Shown: in pieces, positions 9,641 to 19,994 of the stretch
How the letters are laid out: each line of letters begins with the position of its first letter
Position numbering within the stretch: the stretch's first letter is position 1
Source: Podospora pseudoanserina
Lineage: Eukaryota > Ascomycota > Sordariomycetes > Sordariales > Podosporaceae
DNA length: 64,000 bases
Assembly (NCBI RefSeq): GCF_035222485.1
Contig: NC_085923.1
Location: 2,604,001 to 2,668,000 of the forward strand
Direction: 5' to 3'
Notes under the pieces: model-generated
Database searches by the model: none
Told to the model about the DNA's origin: nothing
Seen by the model: the letters and a program-made list of their open reading frames with translations, nothing else
Translations under genes and position numbers: made by a program

Positions 9641-12207
9641 TTAACCACAACCTTTTGCCTTTTTACTAGCTTGCTCTGTCTTTTTGCCATTGCAGAATTC
9701 ACAACCCATATCCATCCAAATTTGCGAATGTGCTGCTCGCTGCAAAAGTAACGGCGGTTGGCTCATGGAGAACTTCCTACCGCCTGCCATCTTGGCATGC
9801 GTCTCAGGATCTTCTTCTTTCCAGTCACAAGAAGGCGTGGAGGCCGCACCGGGTAAATAGAAAATATTGGAACCATATGATACTGAGGCATCTATATCAG
9901 CCCACACTCAACCTGTTATAGCAACCCAAAAATAGAGACTATGGAGATGGAGATGCGATGAGCTGAGCTACCCGTGTTCACTCGTAGTCCGGGTTTCACA
10001 ACGTCCCGCCGAGGCAGTTATCCACCCGCTGCAACGGCCGTCCCGTAGTGGCCCAGAAAACCGGGAGAGCTCTTGTCTCCATATTCTCGTCTAGACTTCA
10101 TTTCTTGCCGTCTCGTAGGGCTGAGCTCTCGAAAAACCTTTGTCGATAATCATAGCAGAAAGCATGCTCCGAGCTAGCATCATGTTAGCAACAGGCGCAG
10201 TCGAAAACAGACTTGGGAACTGCCGAGATCTTGTGCGTTGAATGCGACATCGTATTTTGGTTGGGCTGAGAAGTCCAAGAAGGTTTTCAATGCGAACCCA
10301 AGCGCACTGCCACACTTTAAACGCGTGATGAGTGACAGCAAGTCGGTAGACAATTTGTTGCTGACTGAGTGAGCACAAAAGTCGGTGTCTCAGTCAACCC
10401 TTCTAGAGCCACCAAGTGACATGCTGCGAGCGAGACATGTTTCTTGTCATATGCCAAAAAAGGGATATGCAACGTTGTAAGTGGCCTCCTTCCTCGCCAT
10501 CTGACCCTCTTCGCTATGACGGAAATGGCCTCTGAAATAAATCATGTTTCCTCGGCGGGCACCAAAGAAGAAGAGAAAGTCCATGAAACCATGAAACCGG
10601 AGACTGGGCGGATGTGATCCGACATCCAGAATAACGGCTCCGTTGCCATAGGTGGCGCGCTAACGTCGTACGAACCGTTCGGCCGCGGGGAAAAAAATGC
10701 GAGGAAAAATTACAAGAAGGAAGATGCCCCTTGCTGTTCTCCTGTTTCAGCGGCCAGGATGCGAACACCATAGAACCACCGCAGATTCGCTCACCGTTTC
10801 GTACAAGGGCGAGATGTTGTTTCGGTGACTGGTACAGTGGCAATGGGCGGGATCAACGCTTTTCCTGTTGGTCTCACCGCTGGCCTTTGACTTGAGGTTG
10901 TTTGCATGGCGTGCAGGAGGACGCCGGCGGGGGCGTCGGTCTCCGGAGAGCGGGCCTGGATGCGGGCAACGTGGGGCGGCAGCGACCAACCTCGTCAACC
11001 CAACCGTCCTCCACCACCAAGCGCTGGGAGATCGATCACGAACTGCCACTAGATTGGTCGATAGACAACATTTCGAGCACGGGCATTGCACGGGGGCCGG
11101 ATCGACCATGCGGCGTTGATGTTTGTTTGCGCCAGTGCGGCCCACGGCCTCTGAAATAATGACAACAAGAACAATATCGAGTTTTGATATGACACGGCCA
11201 AGTGCTTCTTTTGCTTCCAGCTTTCCCATCAGCTGGGAAAAGGCGATTCGATAGCGCCGGTACGTGGCCGGTAGTTTTTCACCCGCCGTCGGGGTCCGAG
11301 TCTCGTGTTTTGGGAAATTCGGTAGGCAACAACTCCTTCTCATTTCAATTTTCATAAGCAACGCTGCCGCCTCATCTTGGAGTGCTTGGCTCCAAGACTT
11401 TTTCCACGGGAAGCACGCCCACGTTGCACACGATCTGATGTGAGCACAAAAATGGTTACACAACGCAGAGCAATATCTCTGGGACACGACATTTTGTCCA
11501 CTTCTTCTGGGCCATCCTCAGTCCTCACCTTATTTTATCTCAATACCTCTAGATCATGGTGGTGACTAACTCTCTCGTATTATCATCTTGCCCAGACTGG
11601 GCTAGCCCAGGCAGGCCACTCGCCATCACTTCAAAATCCCAAAACATGGGGTTAGTAGCGTCCGACACCCCTTGAATGCCAAGGCTAGCTTTCCTTCCTG
11701 GGACGTGTGCCTCAGCAGTGCCACTGGCTGGGCAGCATCTAGGGGTCTTCCCTGCATACGCGCCTCTGATTGGCCTGATTGGCCTGTCAACGGAGACAAC
11801 ATGCGCTCCCTTGGCAGGGTTGGCAGGTGACATTGCTGAATTTCGGCCGTCGGCGGCTCAGATGCCCCCAGCGGCCAACAAAGGCGTGAGAGGTTGGGAC
11901 CCCGGTGGGAAAGGGGCTCGGCGCTGCTGGAAGGAACATTGAAAGCGATGATGGGTCCCCGTTTGTCAACCTCTCTCGTTTTTCCCCATCCCCATCCCCC
12001 ATCGTCAGCAGACAAACTCACGCATACACGAACTGCCAACACCAAGGCTCGTGTTGCCCACGCTTCTTCAGTCTCTCGTTCACAGCCTCACTGGCACTTT
12101 TCTCTTTTATACACTCGCTCATCATCACCACTTGCCTCGTGCTCTTTTTCAATCATCAGCCATCACTTGACCCGCATCAGCGCATACATCACCACCAACT
12201 ACTAATC

Positions 12208-12247
<40 letters not shown>

Positions 12248-12304
12248 CACACTCATCTTTCTTGGAATATTCAACTGTACCTACACTCACAACACTCTCA
12301 CACC
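9641..12304. other. Gene-poor 2.7 kb region upstream of the GH16 gene
   Basis: No reading frame here has recognisable domains or splice-joined continuity. The longest, minus strand 10747-11487, has scattered Cys/Arg/Pro composition unlike a folded protein. A 14-nt word (GGCCTCTGAAATAA) occurs at 10529 and again at 11149. The last 300 bp are pyrimidine-rich and lead into a CAA-repeat 5' UTR. It may hold a long promoter or an untranslated transcript. Confidence 0.4.
12208..12247 (+). repeat. (CAA)n microsatellite in the GH16 5' UTR
   Basis: About thirteen CAA units lie 58 nt before the start codon, in the region expected to be 5' UTR. Such unstructured CAA leaders do not hinder scanning ribosomes; any effect on expression here is inference. 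Confidence 0.85.
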
Positions 12305-13464
12305 ATGCTTTCCAAGTTTCTCGCTCTGGCGCTCGCCGCCTCCATGGTCTCTGCCCAGACTTACACTGACTGTGACCCCACCAAGAGATGTGAGTAGTTC
12401 CTGTCTCAAGACAACATTCCACATCTCGCCATGAACGTGTCGCTGACACCCCCGATCTAGCCGACTGCCCTGCCCGCAAGGCCGTTGGGTCCAAGCCCGT
12501 CAACATTGACTTCCGTCAGGGCAAGAACAAGTTCTTTAAGGAGGCCGAGGGTACCAAGCTCACCTACGATAAGGATCTCGGCGCTGTTTTCTCCATTGCC
12601 AATGAGAACCAGGCCCCCACGGTCGGCAGCGACGCCTACATCTTCTTCGGCCAGGTCGATGTTGTTCTGAGGGCTGCCCCAGGTCCCGGTGTCGTCACCA
12701 GCTTCGTGCTCCAGTCTGACGACCTTGATGAGATCGACTGGGAGTGGCTCGGCGGGGATAATGCCCAGGTCCAACACAACTACTTCAGCAAGGGCTGCAC
12801 CGAGACGTACGACCGCGGTGGATTCTCCCCCGTCGCCGACCCCATTGGCGCTTTCCACACCTACACCATCAAGTGGACCTCGGAGCAGCTCGACTGGATC
12901 ATTGACGGCCAGGTCGTCCGCACGCTCAAGAACACCGGCATTGAGGGCTGCGCCGGTTATCCTCAGTCCCCCATGCAGATCAAGCTCGGTACCTGGGTTG
13001 CCGGTCGTAAGGATGCTCCCCAGGGCACTATCGAGTGGGCTGGTGGTCTTGCCGACTTCTCTAACGGACCCTCTGACGGGTACTACCAGAGCCTCAAGAT
13101 CATCGACTACATGGGTGGCCACAAGGAGGCTACCGAGTACCAGTATGGCGACAAGTCTGGCACCTGGCAGAGCATCAAGGTTATTGGGAGCAGCGGTGTT
13201 GTTTCCAGCAGCAGCAGCGTCACCTCCAAGGCCACCACCAAGACTGCCACTTCTGCCACCACTCTTCAGACCGTGACCTCTAGCACTGCTCTCGGCGCTA
13301 CTAATGGTACCCTCACTACTGATGCCACCACCACACCCACCAGCACCACCGAGGAGGTCACCGAGACCGAGACTGCCATCCCCACCGGTGCCGCCGGCAA
13401 GGTTGCCCTCAGCAACATGGCCGCCATGGGTGCCGCCGCTGTTCTCGGCTACCTTGTTCTCTAA
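12305..13464 (+). CDS. GPI-anchored GH16 CRH-type chitin-glucan transglycosylase
   Basis: Exons 12305-12389 and 12461-13464 give 362 aa. The signal peptide ends at VSAQ. The catalytic motif DEIDWEWLG carries both acids of the GH16 DExDxE signature. FHTYTIKWTSEQLDWIIDG and PMQIKLGTW complete the jelly-roll active site. Early Cys residues (TDCDP, DCPAR) match Crh1/Crh2 proteins. After residue 260 a Ser/Thr-rich linker leads to a C-terminal hydrophobic tail (MAAMGAAAVLGYLVL) of GPI-signal type. Crh enzymes cross-link chitin to beta-glucan at the cell wall outside the plasma membrane. No chitin-binding module is seen, as in the Crh1-like rather than the Crr1-like form. Very secure family call. 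Confidence 0.95.
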
Positions 13465-14712
13465 ACGCACACGCCATTTGGACACGATAAGAGGATATAA
13501 GGTTGTTTCAAGTTTTGTCTCCCGTCACCGGAGCTATTTTGCGTCTTCGCCACACTCCTTACATTTGCGTCTGGCAATAAGAGCAGGGGTACGCTTCCGC
13601 AATCCCCCCATTGCGCGCTTTCTCTTGGGTCCTTGCGGAGCAGTGGTCCCCCGAGATGTGCGCACGACATTGTGATGAGAACGGTCGCCCTGACGGATCT
13701 TGTTGCTGGCTGAGCAAATACCGATGCCCAATGTTTATACGAGTTTAATACCGGTGGTCCCCGGGAGATATATATGTCGACACGGATAGGAAACAGTCAT
13801 GGCATCTGTTAGATGAGACAAGGCAATGTTTTTTAGATGAAGATTTTTGGGGGCACGTCTGTATACTGAGCGAGCATGTTGTTATGGTTTTTTTTGGCGT
13901 GTTTAGAAGTTGTGGCATGACTGCTTGTTATTTGATAGCTTGGAAGCGTTTTTGTTGTAAATAGATACCGAGACTTCAACGTATGTATTCGATTGGAAAG
14001 ACGACATATTGGATTGAAGTTGACGAGGCTCTTTTTCAAGTGTTTTGTGTTGATGATCCCAAGACGGCAGGGGTAAAAGTGGTGGCTCTATTCCGGGTTC
14101 CTCATCGGAAAATATTTTCAGGGGTCAAAGGGGCAATGCAAGATCTCCAATCAGCGTTGCATGCATCCGAGATGCCTGGCAAAACGGTGAGATGCATGAG
14201 GTCATCCCGCTTCCGATTTGGGGGGCCTTGTGCAGCTATTCTCCATTCAGATTGAAGGGGGGTGTGAGGCTCCAAAATGCGGGGAACCTCTCACCGAACC
14301 TGAACCCCCTTAGCCCTTCAGCTCAGACACAGGACAAAGAAGGCTGGGAGCCAGGAAGCAAGGCAACAGGCTGCCTTGTCAGGCGTTGGTTTATATCAGT
14401 AACTGGAGTGTACGACTTTTTACTGTGACTCCAGAGCCGAGAGGCTTGGATCGGAGTCATCTCCCGGAAACAAAGACACGAAAGCCGGAAACCAGTTGTG
14501 CTTGTAAGAGGTATGTAGAGAACTATTTAATAGATCTCCTATTTTGTCTAAACCTTTGATGGAAAAGGGGCCGCTTTTTCACATACTTACACGTCTATAA
14601 CACAAAGCCTTTACCCAACATTGCCCATCTCATACTTTCTCCTTACGTGAAAAAGACCAGCCAGCTAACAAATCTCACCAGTCTCAAGCACACAAACCCC
14701 AAACCAAGAACC
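13465..14712. other. Intergenic region between the GH16 and sirtuin genes
   Basis: Contains the 3' UTR of the GH16 gene and the sirtuin promoter. Short frames only. No RNA gene or repeat recognised. Confidence 0.4.
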
Positions 14713-15742
14713 ATGGCCTCCTCCGCCTCGCGAGCAGCCCTTAGCTCCATCCCCCTCTTTCACGAAAAACTTCTCAAATCCAACCGCATCCTCGCCGTCT
14801 GTGGCGCCGGCCTCAGCGCAGCCTCCGGCCTTCCCACCTTCCGCGGTGCCGGAGGTCTATGGAGGAACCACAACGCCGTCGACCTCGCCACCCCCGAAGC
14901 CTTTGACGCCGATCCCGGTTTGGTCTGGCTGTTTTACGCCTACGTACTCCATTTCCATCCCCATTTTCCTTTGATGTACAGGTCTGATATTTATCAACAG
15001 CGCCGACACATGGCCTTGACAGCCAAGCCCAACCCGGCTCATTACTCCCTGGCCGAGCTGGCGAGAAAGAGACCTGGTTTTAAATGTCTTTCTCAGAATG
15101 TAGATAGTATGTCAGCCATCTCCCCCCTTTCCGTCCCCTGTTCCTAACCCCAATCAAGACCTCCACGTCAGAGCCAACCACCCAAGCGATCAGCTCTCTC
15201 TGCTTCACGGCTCGCTTTTCACGCTCAAGTGCACCACTTGCTCCTGGAAAGACCCTTATAATATCGCCGATCCATTATGTCCTGCCCTTGCCCCGGCGGC
15301 AGAGTCCAATCCTGACCCGACAAAGCCGCTTCCTTTGCTAGATCCGGCCCAGCCGTTGGCCGAGATTAGGGAGAGTGAATTACCGCATTGTCCGGATTGT
15401 AAGACTGAACTGCAGAGGCCGGGGGTGGTGTGGTTTGGGGAGATGCTAGATGAGGATATGTTAGATGATATTGAGGAGTGGATTGAGAAAGAGCCGGTGG
15501 ATATGGTTTTGGTCGTGGGGACGAGCTCGGCGGTGTATCCTGCGGCGGGGTATGCTGAGCGGGCGAGGACAAAGGGGCGGACGAGTGTGGTGACTGTTAA
15601 TTTGGAGATTACGGAGGAGGACTGGGGGAGGATGAGGAAGGGGGATTTTGGGTTTGAGGGGGATGCGAGTTTGTTGTTGCCGGAACTGTTGAGGCCGGTG
15701 ATTGGGGAGGTGAAGGGGGAGGAGGAGGAGCTGGAGGGGTAA
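14713..15742 (+). CDS. SIRT5-like NAD-dependent protein deacylase (sirtuin)
   Basis: Exons 14713-14943, 15001-15106 and 15159-15742 join to 306 aa. The NAD pocket reads CGAGLSAASGLPTFRGAGG, followed by SQNVD, the catalytic His in LLHGSLF, a zinc site of two CxxC pairs (CTTC and CPDC), GVVWFGE and VGTSSAVYPAA. The segment FYAYRRHM keeps the Tyr and Arg that, in human SIRT5, bind succinyl- or malonyl-lysine. Removal of acidic acyl groups rather than acetyl is therefore the likely main activity. The location, mitochondrial or cytosolic, is not clear, since the N-terminus (MASSASRAALSSIPLF) is only weakly presequence-like. The end is acidic and low in complexity. Confidence 0.93.
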
Positions 15743-16598
15743 ATTTAGGGTGGGTATATGGGTGCTGTGTTGAATGCTAACTAAGGTCTACTTGCCATGT
15801 TCAAATCTATTTCGTGAACCAATATTCAGTAGTGTTGGCACCGACCTAATGAAGCAGACTCTAAGAGAGGGTGAGACTGTTTAGACCTATTAGCATCTTG
15901 GAGTATCGGCGACTTGTGGGATTTCAAAGACAGTCCAGACTAACAGAAATAATACAGGGAAGTCACTCTCAATCACGGTTTTGAGAGTCCCCGGTGCCAG
16001 ACAAACTCCAAATGTACGTAATTTGAGAGTCTCGAGTGCATTCCGACCCTCGTCTTGGTTGATTCGAACTTTTTAACTGCATAAACTACCTACCGAGGCA
16101 CCCTTTCCGCTTGGCTGCAATGGAATGGACGATTGTCCATTCTACAGCAGTCGGCTGCTTCCATCAACGACAACCAAATGAGGTAGGCGTGGTATCTACC
16201 ATAGGCTCTTTCTTCACCCCCAAACCAGATTCAAGATGGTACGACATTACATGAGAGTGGAAATCTATCTCGGTAACAGGTCATCTATCGTGGTTGCCAT
16301 ACTGGGGCAAGTCGGGGTCAGAGGATTGGGGAAGGGCAGGTAGGTATCTTGGAAAGGCCACAACGTCATCATGGCAGAATCGCTGTTGCAATTCAGAGCA
16401 ACGCCTTTGGAATTCGGCTTGACTCTGTTGCAGATAGATTTACTTTGCCTCTTTGCTTTCCTTTGCCGTCTTTCGGAGATTCAAGGTCCAGGGCTATCGC
16501 AATACATCTCTACAAACTCGGTCGTCAACCAGCTTGGGGGGCCGACTTCACATCTCATCATCATCATCATTTACCTCAGCATCGATTTATCAGTAACA
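15743..16598. other. Intergenic region upstream of the small secreted protein
   Basis: No gene seen. The last part is pyrimidine-rich and has CATCAT repeats at about 16555-16570, just before the start codon of the next gene. Confidence 0.4.
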
Positions 16599-17291
16599 AT
16601 GGTCAACTTTACCCTTAACGTCGCCGTCTTGGCTCTGGTGGCCTCAGTGGCAGCGGCCCCAGCCACAGCTGACGCTTCTTCAACCACCTTCTCCTTCGCT
16701 CGATGGGTTGAAGATATTATCGCCAACCCGGACACAGCCCTCTCACCCGCCGAAGCAATCGCGGCAGCGAATGCTACTGAGGTTGTCAGCACGGCAGGCG
16801 GTCTCCAAAAGAGAGCCAACTGTCAGCCGACATTTCCAGATGCGCCTGTATGATACCCCTCCCTTCTCCTATTTCTTGACTTAGTTTGCACAAGAACCAA
16901 GATATCTAACGGATCTGGCTGCATATATAGGCACCCGACGCAGCAGCCTGCCTTAATGATCTCGCTCGCAAGGGCGCTAATGGTCAACACTGTGCTATGG
17001 GGACGCGTGTCTTCGAAATTGAGATGTGTCGAATTGGTGGTGCGCAGATTGTTGCCAGCAGGGGCGGTTTGGCGGCGCAAAGTGTCAATTGGTATGTCCA
17101 TGCTGTTTTTATCGATGTTTTGTTTCCTTGTTTTCTGGGACGCTGGCTGATATGGTGTGTGATCTAGCCAGGATGTCGCTCGCACGGGCGGGTTGATCTT
17201 TGACAGCTGCTTCCGAGCGGACAACACAGTCAAGGGCAGCGAGATTTGCATTACCAACAGGTTGATGCAAATCAATATCAGTGGAGTCTGA
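16599..17291 (+). CDS. Small secreted Cys-rich protein with Kex2-type propeptide
   Basis: Exons 16599-16847, 16931-17091 and 17168-17291 give 177 aa. The signal peptide is about 20 residues (to VAAA). A propeptide of about 50 residues ends at LQKR, a Kex2 site after residue 72. The predicted mature chain begins ANCQPTFPD and has about 105 residues and seven Cys, including AACLND, QHCAMG, EMCRIGG, VNCQDV, FDSCF and SEICIT. Spacing vaguely recalls Ecp2/Hce2-type secreted proteins, but I cannot assign the family. An effector, an antimicrobial peptide or a wall-associated protein are all possible. A start at 16371 would add 76 unrelated residues before the signal peptide and is rejected. Confidence 0.8.
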
Positions 17292-17746
17292 GGCTCTAGA
17301 GGAATATCGTAAAGTCTGGGATGGAGATGGTTCACAGTTGTCCAGGTGTAGGGTATAAGGTAAGTAGCATTGTTCGAAAAATAAGGAATCTTTCGCGCAC
17401 ACAAGAAAAGAAAAGAAAAGGGAACGGATTGCAGTGCCCCCAAAGCCTTCTCACATTGTAAAAGATTACCGGTATTTTCCTCCACAAAAGTTGCAAAGTT
17501 TCTCAGAAACCCATACTTTCCATCAAGCCTCCCGGGTATTAAACCTGCTAGTCACAAGAAACAATCATACTGTACCCATGGACATTAACCCCAGTATCTG
17601 CCCATCAACATCACAGGCGTAAAGCTCCACGAAAGGGTATTTCCCAAATGCGCTACTGTGCTCTTCTGAATATCTGTCTCTGGTCAAGACGCTCTGGAAC
17701 TTCAATTGTGCTTCAAACATATGCCAGAAATTCAAGCTCAACTATC
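17292..17746. other. Intergenic region before the 5S gene
   Basis: 3' flank of the secreted-protein gene and 5' flank of the 5S rRNA gene. No frame or repeat of note. Confidence 0.35.
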
Positions 17747-17865
17747 ACATACGACCATACCCAGCTGAAAATACGGCATCCCGTCCGCTCTGCCCGAGTC
17801 AAGCAGCTGAGGGCCGAATTAGTACTCAGGTGGGTGACCACTGGGGAATCCTCGGTGTTGTATGT
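17747..17865 (+). rRNA. 5S rRNA gene, divergent type
   Basis: A 119-nt segment begins ACATACGACCAT and ends GTGTTGTATGT, the paired helix I of ascomycete 5S. Conserved blocks include CATCCCGTCCGCTC and GGTGGGTGACCAC. Helix II is unusual: CCCAGCTG at 17759-17766 replaces the GGGTGTGG I recall from Neurospora, and the partner strand reads CAGCTGAGGG, so pairing is kept with one bulge. T-runs from 17865 to 17880 supply the Pol III stop. A single dispersed copy fits Pezizomycotina, where 5S genes are scattered and of several types. It could be a young pseudogene, but compensated pairing argues for function. Confidence 0.85.
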
Positions 17866-18495
17866 TTTTATGCTTTTTTTTGGGTTCCACTGTTGACTCC
17901 GTGACGGTTGCTATGCGGGGCCTTTGTTCATGGGTTCAGGGGTTGATGTAAACAAAGAACTATCTTTTGCCAATATCACCCGATTTCGCGGGTTACTTGC
18001 AGGGATGTAGGAGAGAGATACTGACGTTGATCTTTTTATAACCCCTGGGTCCCTGGACCTGCAGCAAAACCAGCAAGGTAGTTATTTGAGAGTTTCTTAA
18101 GGTGAACCAAGCAGCACAAAAACTCCGCTGCAGAAAGCCGAAATGCCAAGCTGGAGAAACTCCTGGGTTTTTTTCTCCCCCCCTAGCAATAAACAAATCT
18201 CAAAGCCATATAAAGCGGGGCACAGAGGGCCTCGCGAGGGTCTTTAATGAACAAGTTCTGCTGCATGATGGTTGTCAGCTGGTTATCTTACTTTCCTAAA
18301 ATGAAAAGCCCTCGAGCCGTGAAGACAAGCAAAGATCGCAAACAAGCTGCCGATATTGATCAAATCGACTCTTCCAAATATCCATCAACCTTATCAGGGA
18401 ATATAAGCAACCTTAATCGGGAAAAAAAAGCCGGTGCTAGTCGCAAGCTTGGAGTCTCACAGTGGATCCCCCCGGGGAAAAAAGGCACCAAAAAA
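17866..18495. other. Spacer between the two 5S copies
   Basis: Moderately AT-rich DNA with no supported gene. Its ends carry the shared 3' flank of the inverted 5S duplication, at about 17881-17898 and 18445-18485. Confidence 0.5.
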
Positions 18496-18545
18496 ACAAA
18501 CAACACCAGGGATTCCCCAGTGGTCACCCACCTGAGTACTAGTCT
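18496..18545 (-). pseudogene. Truncated 5S rRNA fragment (3' half)
   Basis: Read on the minus strand, about 48 nt match the 3' half of the 5S gene at 17747: AGTACTCAGGTGGGTGACCA, then CTGGGGAATCC and GTGTTGTTTGT, followed by a T-run. Upstream of AGTACT the similarity stops. The 3' flanks also match (ATCCACTGT then GACTCC, compared with TTCCACTGT then GACTCC at 17881). The copy is therefore an inverted, truncated duplication that carried flanking DNA. Confidence 0.8.
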
Positions 18546-18997
18546 AGCGATACCAGTTTTATCTTTTGAGATATCTACCACCCAAATTTGTGACAGAACG
18601 AGGGCTGAAAATGGCCGCGACAGATCTTCATATTAAGCAATTAACGGCTGTGCCTGTTTTACATGGCGTAATCATAACGTCCAAAACACCGTTATGCCAG
18701 CGCCACTACTTTGGATAAATAATTTTAATCCATAATATCTATATGGATTCCCGCCATCATTTCGTTACGGGTTAACATTAATTAGCCAACTTAACCCACT
18801 ATCTATTAATCATCATCCATCAACCATCATCCACCAGCATCACGTTAAACATATCTTCGTCTACGCCTTCTATTAAAATAAGTGCTATTGAGGCCTGTAA
18901 ATATAGGCTCAAATAGCTATCGGCGCAGTACACTAAGAGCGAAGAAGACTTTGACTGCAGCATTCGACAGTTGCCGTGGCACTGAAGGAAGGAGGAT

Positions 18998-19460
18998 TAC
19001 AGGGGCGGCGCCCTGTAATATATAGAAGAGAATCACTGTAACATAGGCTTGTGAGGCACTGATGAGTGTGGTGAACCAATATATTGATTGAACCTTGTAG
19101 ACTAAAAAATACCACAGTGGATAGGGTGTGAGGCAGAGGTCTTATAGGCCATTGGCTTTTTACTTGCTTCCCGAAGGTGACTCCGTTCCCGGGCCTGAAC
19201 GCGCGTTTCCCGGGCCCGAACGCCCGCTAAGTGCGCTAACCAAATATAAGGTTAGGGGCCACGTTACAGGCCACGTTGCCGCTACCGTTTGACTACTGCA
19301 GGGCACGTTGCCGCTACCGTTTGACCACTGCAGGGCACCGGCCTTAGCGCTTGGCTTCCCGAGACCTCGGATTGCTTCCGGGGGCCGAGCCTCCGCTCCG
19401 GTAACCGCAGTCCCTAAACACTGCTGATTCAAGCCATCGTTTTGCCTCTAAGGCCCTGTA
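18998..19460. mobile_element. Possible miniature inverted-repeat element
   Basis: The left edge has TTACAGGG and the right edge has CCCTGTAA in inverted orientation, about 465 bp apart, with no coding capacity between them. The left edge itself forms a hairpin (9-bp arms at 18996-19004 and 19011-19019), and a second CCCTGTA/TACAGGG hairpin lies at 19454-19470. The inside holds a 32-bp tandem pair. The target duplication is unclear, so the element call is tentative. Confidence 0.35.
19272..19335 (+). repeat. 32-bp tandem duplication
   Basis: Two head-to-tail copies (19272-19303 and 19304-19335) of a unit beginning CACGTTGCCGCTACC and ending CTGCAGGG, differing at one base (ACTACTG versus ACCACTG). 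Confidence 0.9.
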
Positions 19461-19479
19461 ATATACAGGGCTCAAATAC

Positions 19480-19990
19480 ACTGTAAAATCCGCGAACAAA
19501 AGCTAAATTTTAACAATAAATATAACTAGAAGTTAAAATAGGCGGACGTAGAAGCCGGGGGTAATCTCAGGTCTAGACTTATCGCCGATATATCTAGGAT
19601 TGGGTTTTTATATTTTTTTATTTTCGATCGAATATTAATTATGTATATAGTAAATTAAAATTAAATTAAGCGATAAACTTTACTTATCTAAGAAATAAAT
19701 ATTCAAAAAAAGTTTTAATATTTAACGATATTATTTTCCTTTTAAATACGCTTTAGATACAACTATTAGATTTCCGATATACTGTAAAGTAACAGGTTAC
19801 ATTTTACTTGGTCTTTTTACTTATAAAATTTAGGTTCCGCCCTAGCTCTATTATCTCCTTTAGATGTTAATATATTTATATTCGATACTTACAAATTAAT
19901 AATAATTCGAAAAATCTTACGCCCACCCCCCTCTATATATTATTTGCCCCTCCCTCCATTTATAATTCCCTCCCGATCTCCGTCTATCCG
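19480..19990. other. AT-rich tract with RIP-like composition
   Basis: A 500-bp block, visibly far richer in A/T and TA steps than its neighbours and poor in CA/TG. This is the expected outcome of repeat-induced C-to-T change in filamentous ascomycetes. No frame survives. A pyrimidine-rich edge (19920-19990) leads into the gene relic that follows. Confidence 0.65.
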
Positions 19991-19994
19991 CGCC

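Noticed and set aside
10529-11162. Repeated 14-nt word GGCCTCTGAAATAA
   Set aside because: Only two copies 620 bp apart with unrelated flanks; likely chance or a trivial duplication.
10747-11487. Minus-strand frame of 246 codons
   Set aside because: No domain, no splice continuity, composition scattered with Cys, Arg and His; looks like chance openness in GC-rich DNA.
12457-13485. Open frame of 342 codons on the minus strand
   Set aside because: Antisense to the GH16 gene. Its Gly/Ala/Val/Leu-rich content follows from the strong C-ending codon use of the real gene.
17822-18540. Inverted pair as terminal repeats of a transposon
   Set aside because: The shared sequence is 5S rRNA plus 3' flank, and one arm is truncated, so a gene duplication explains it better.
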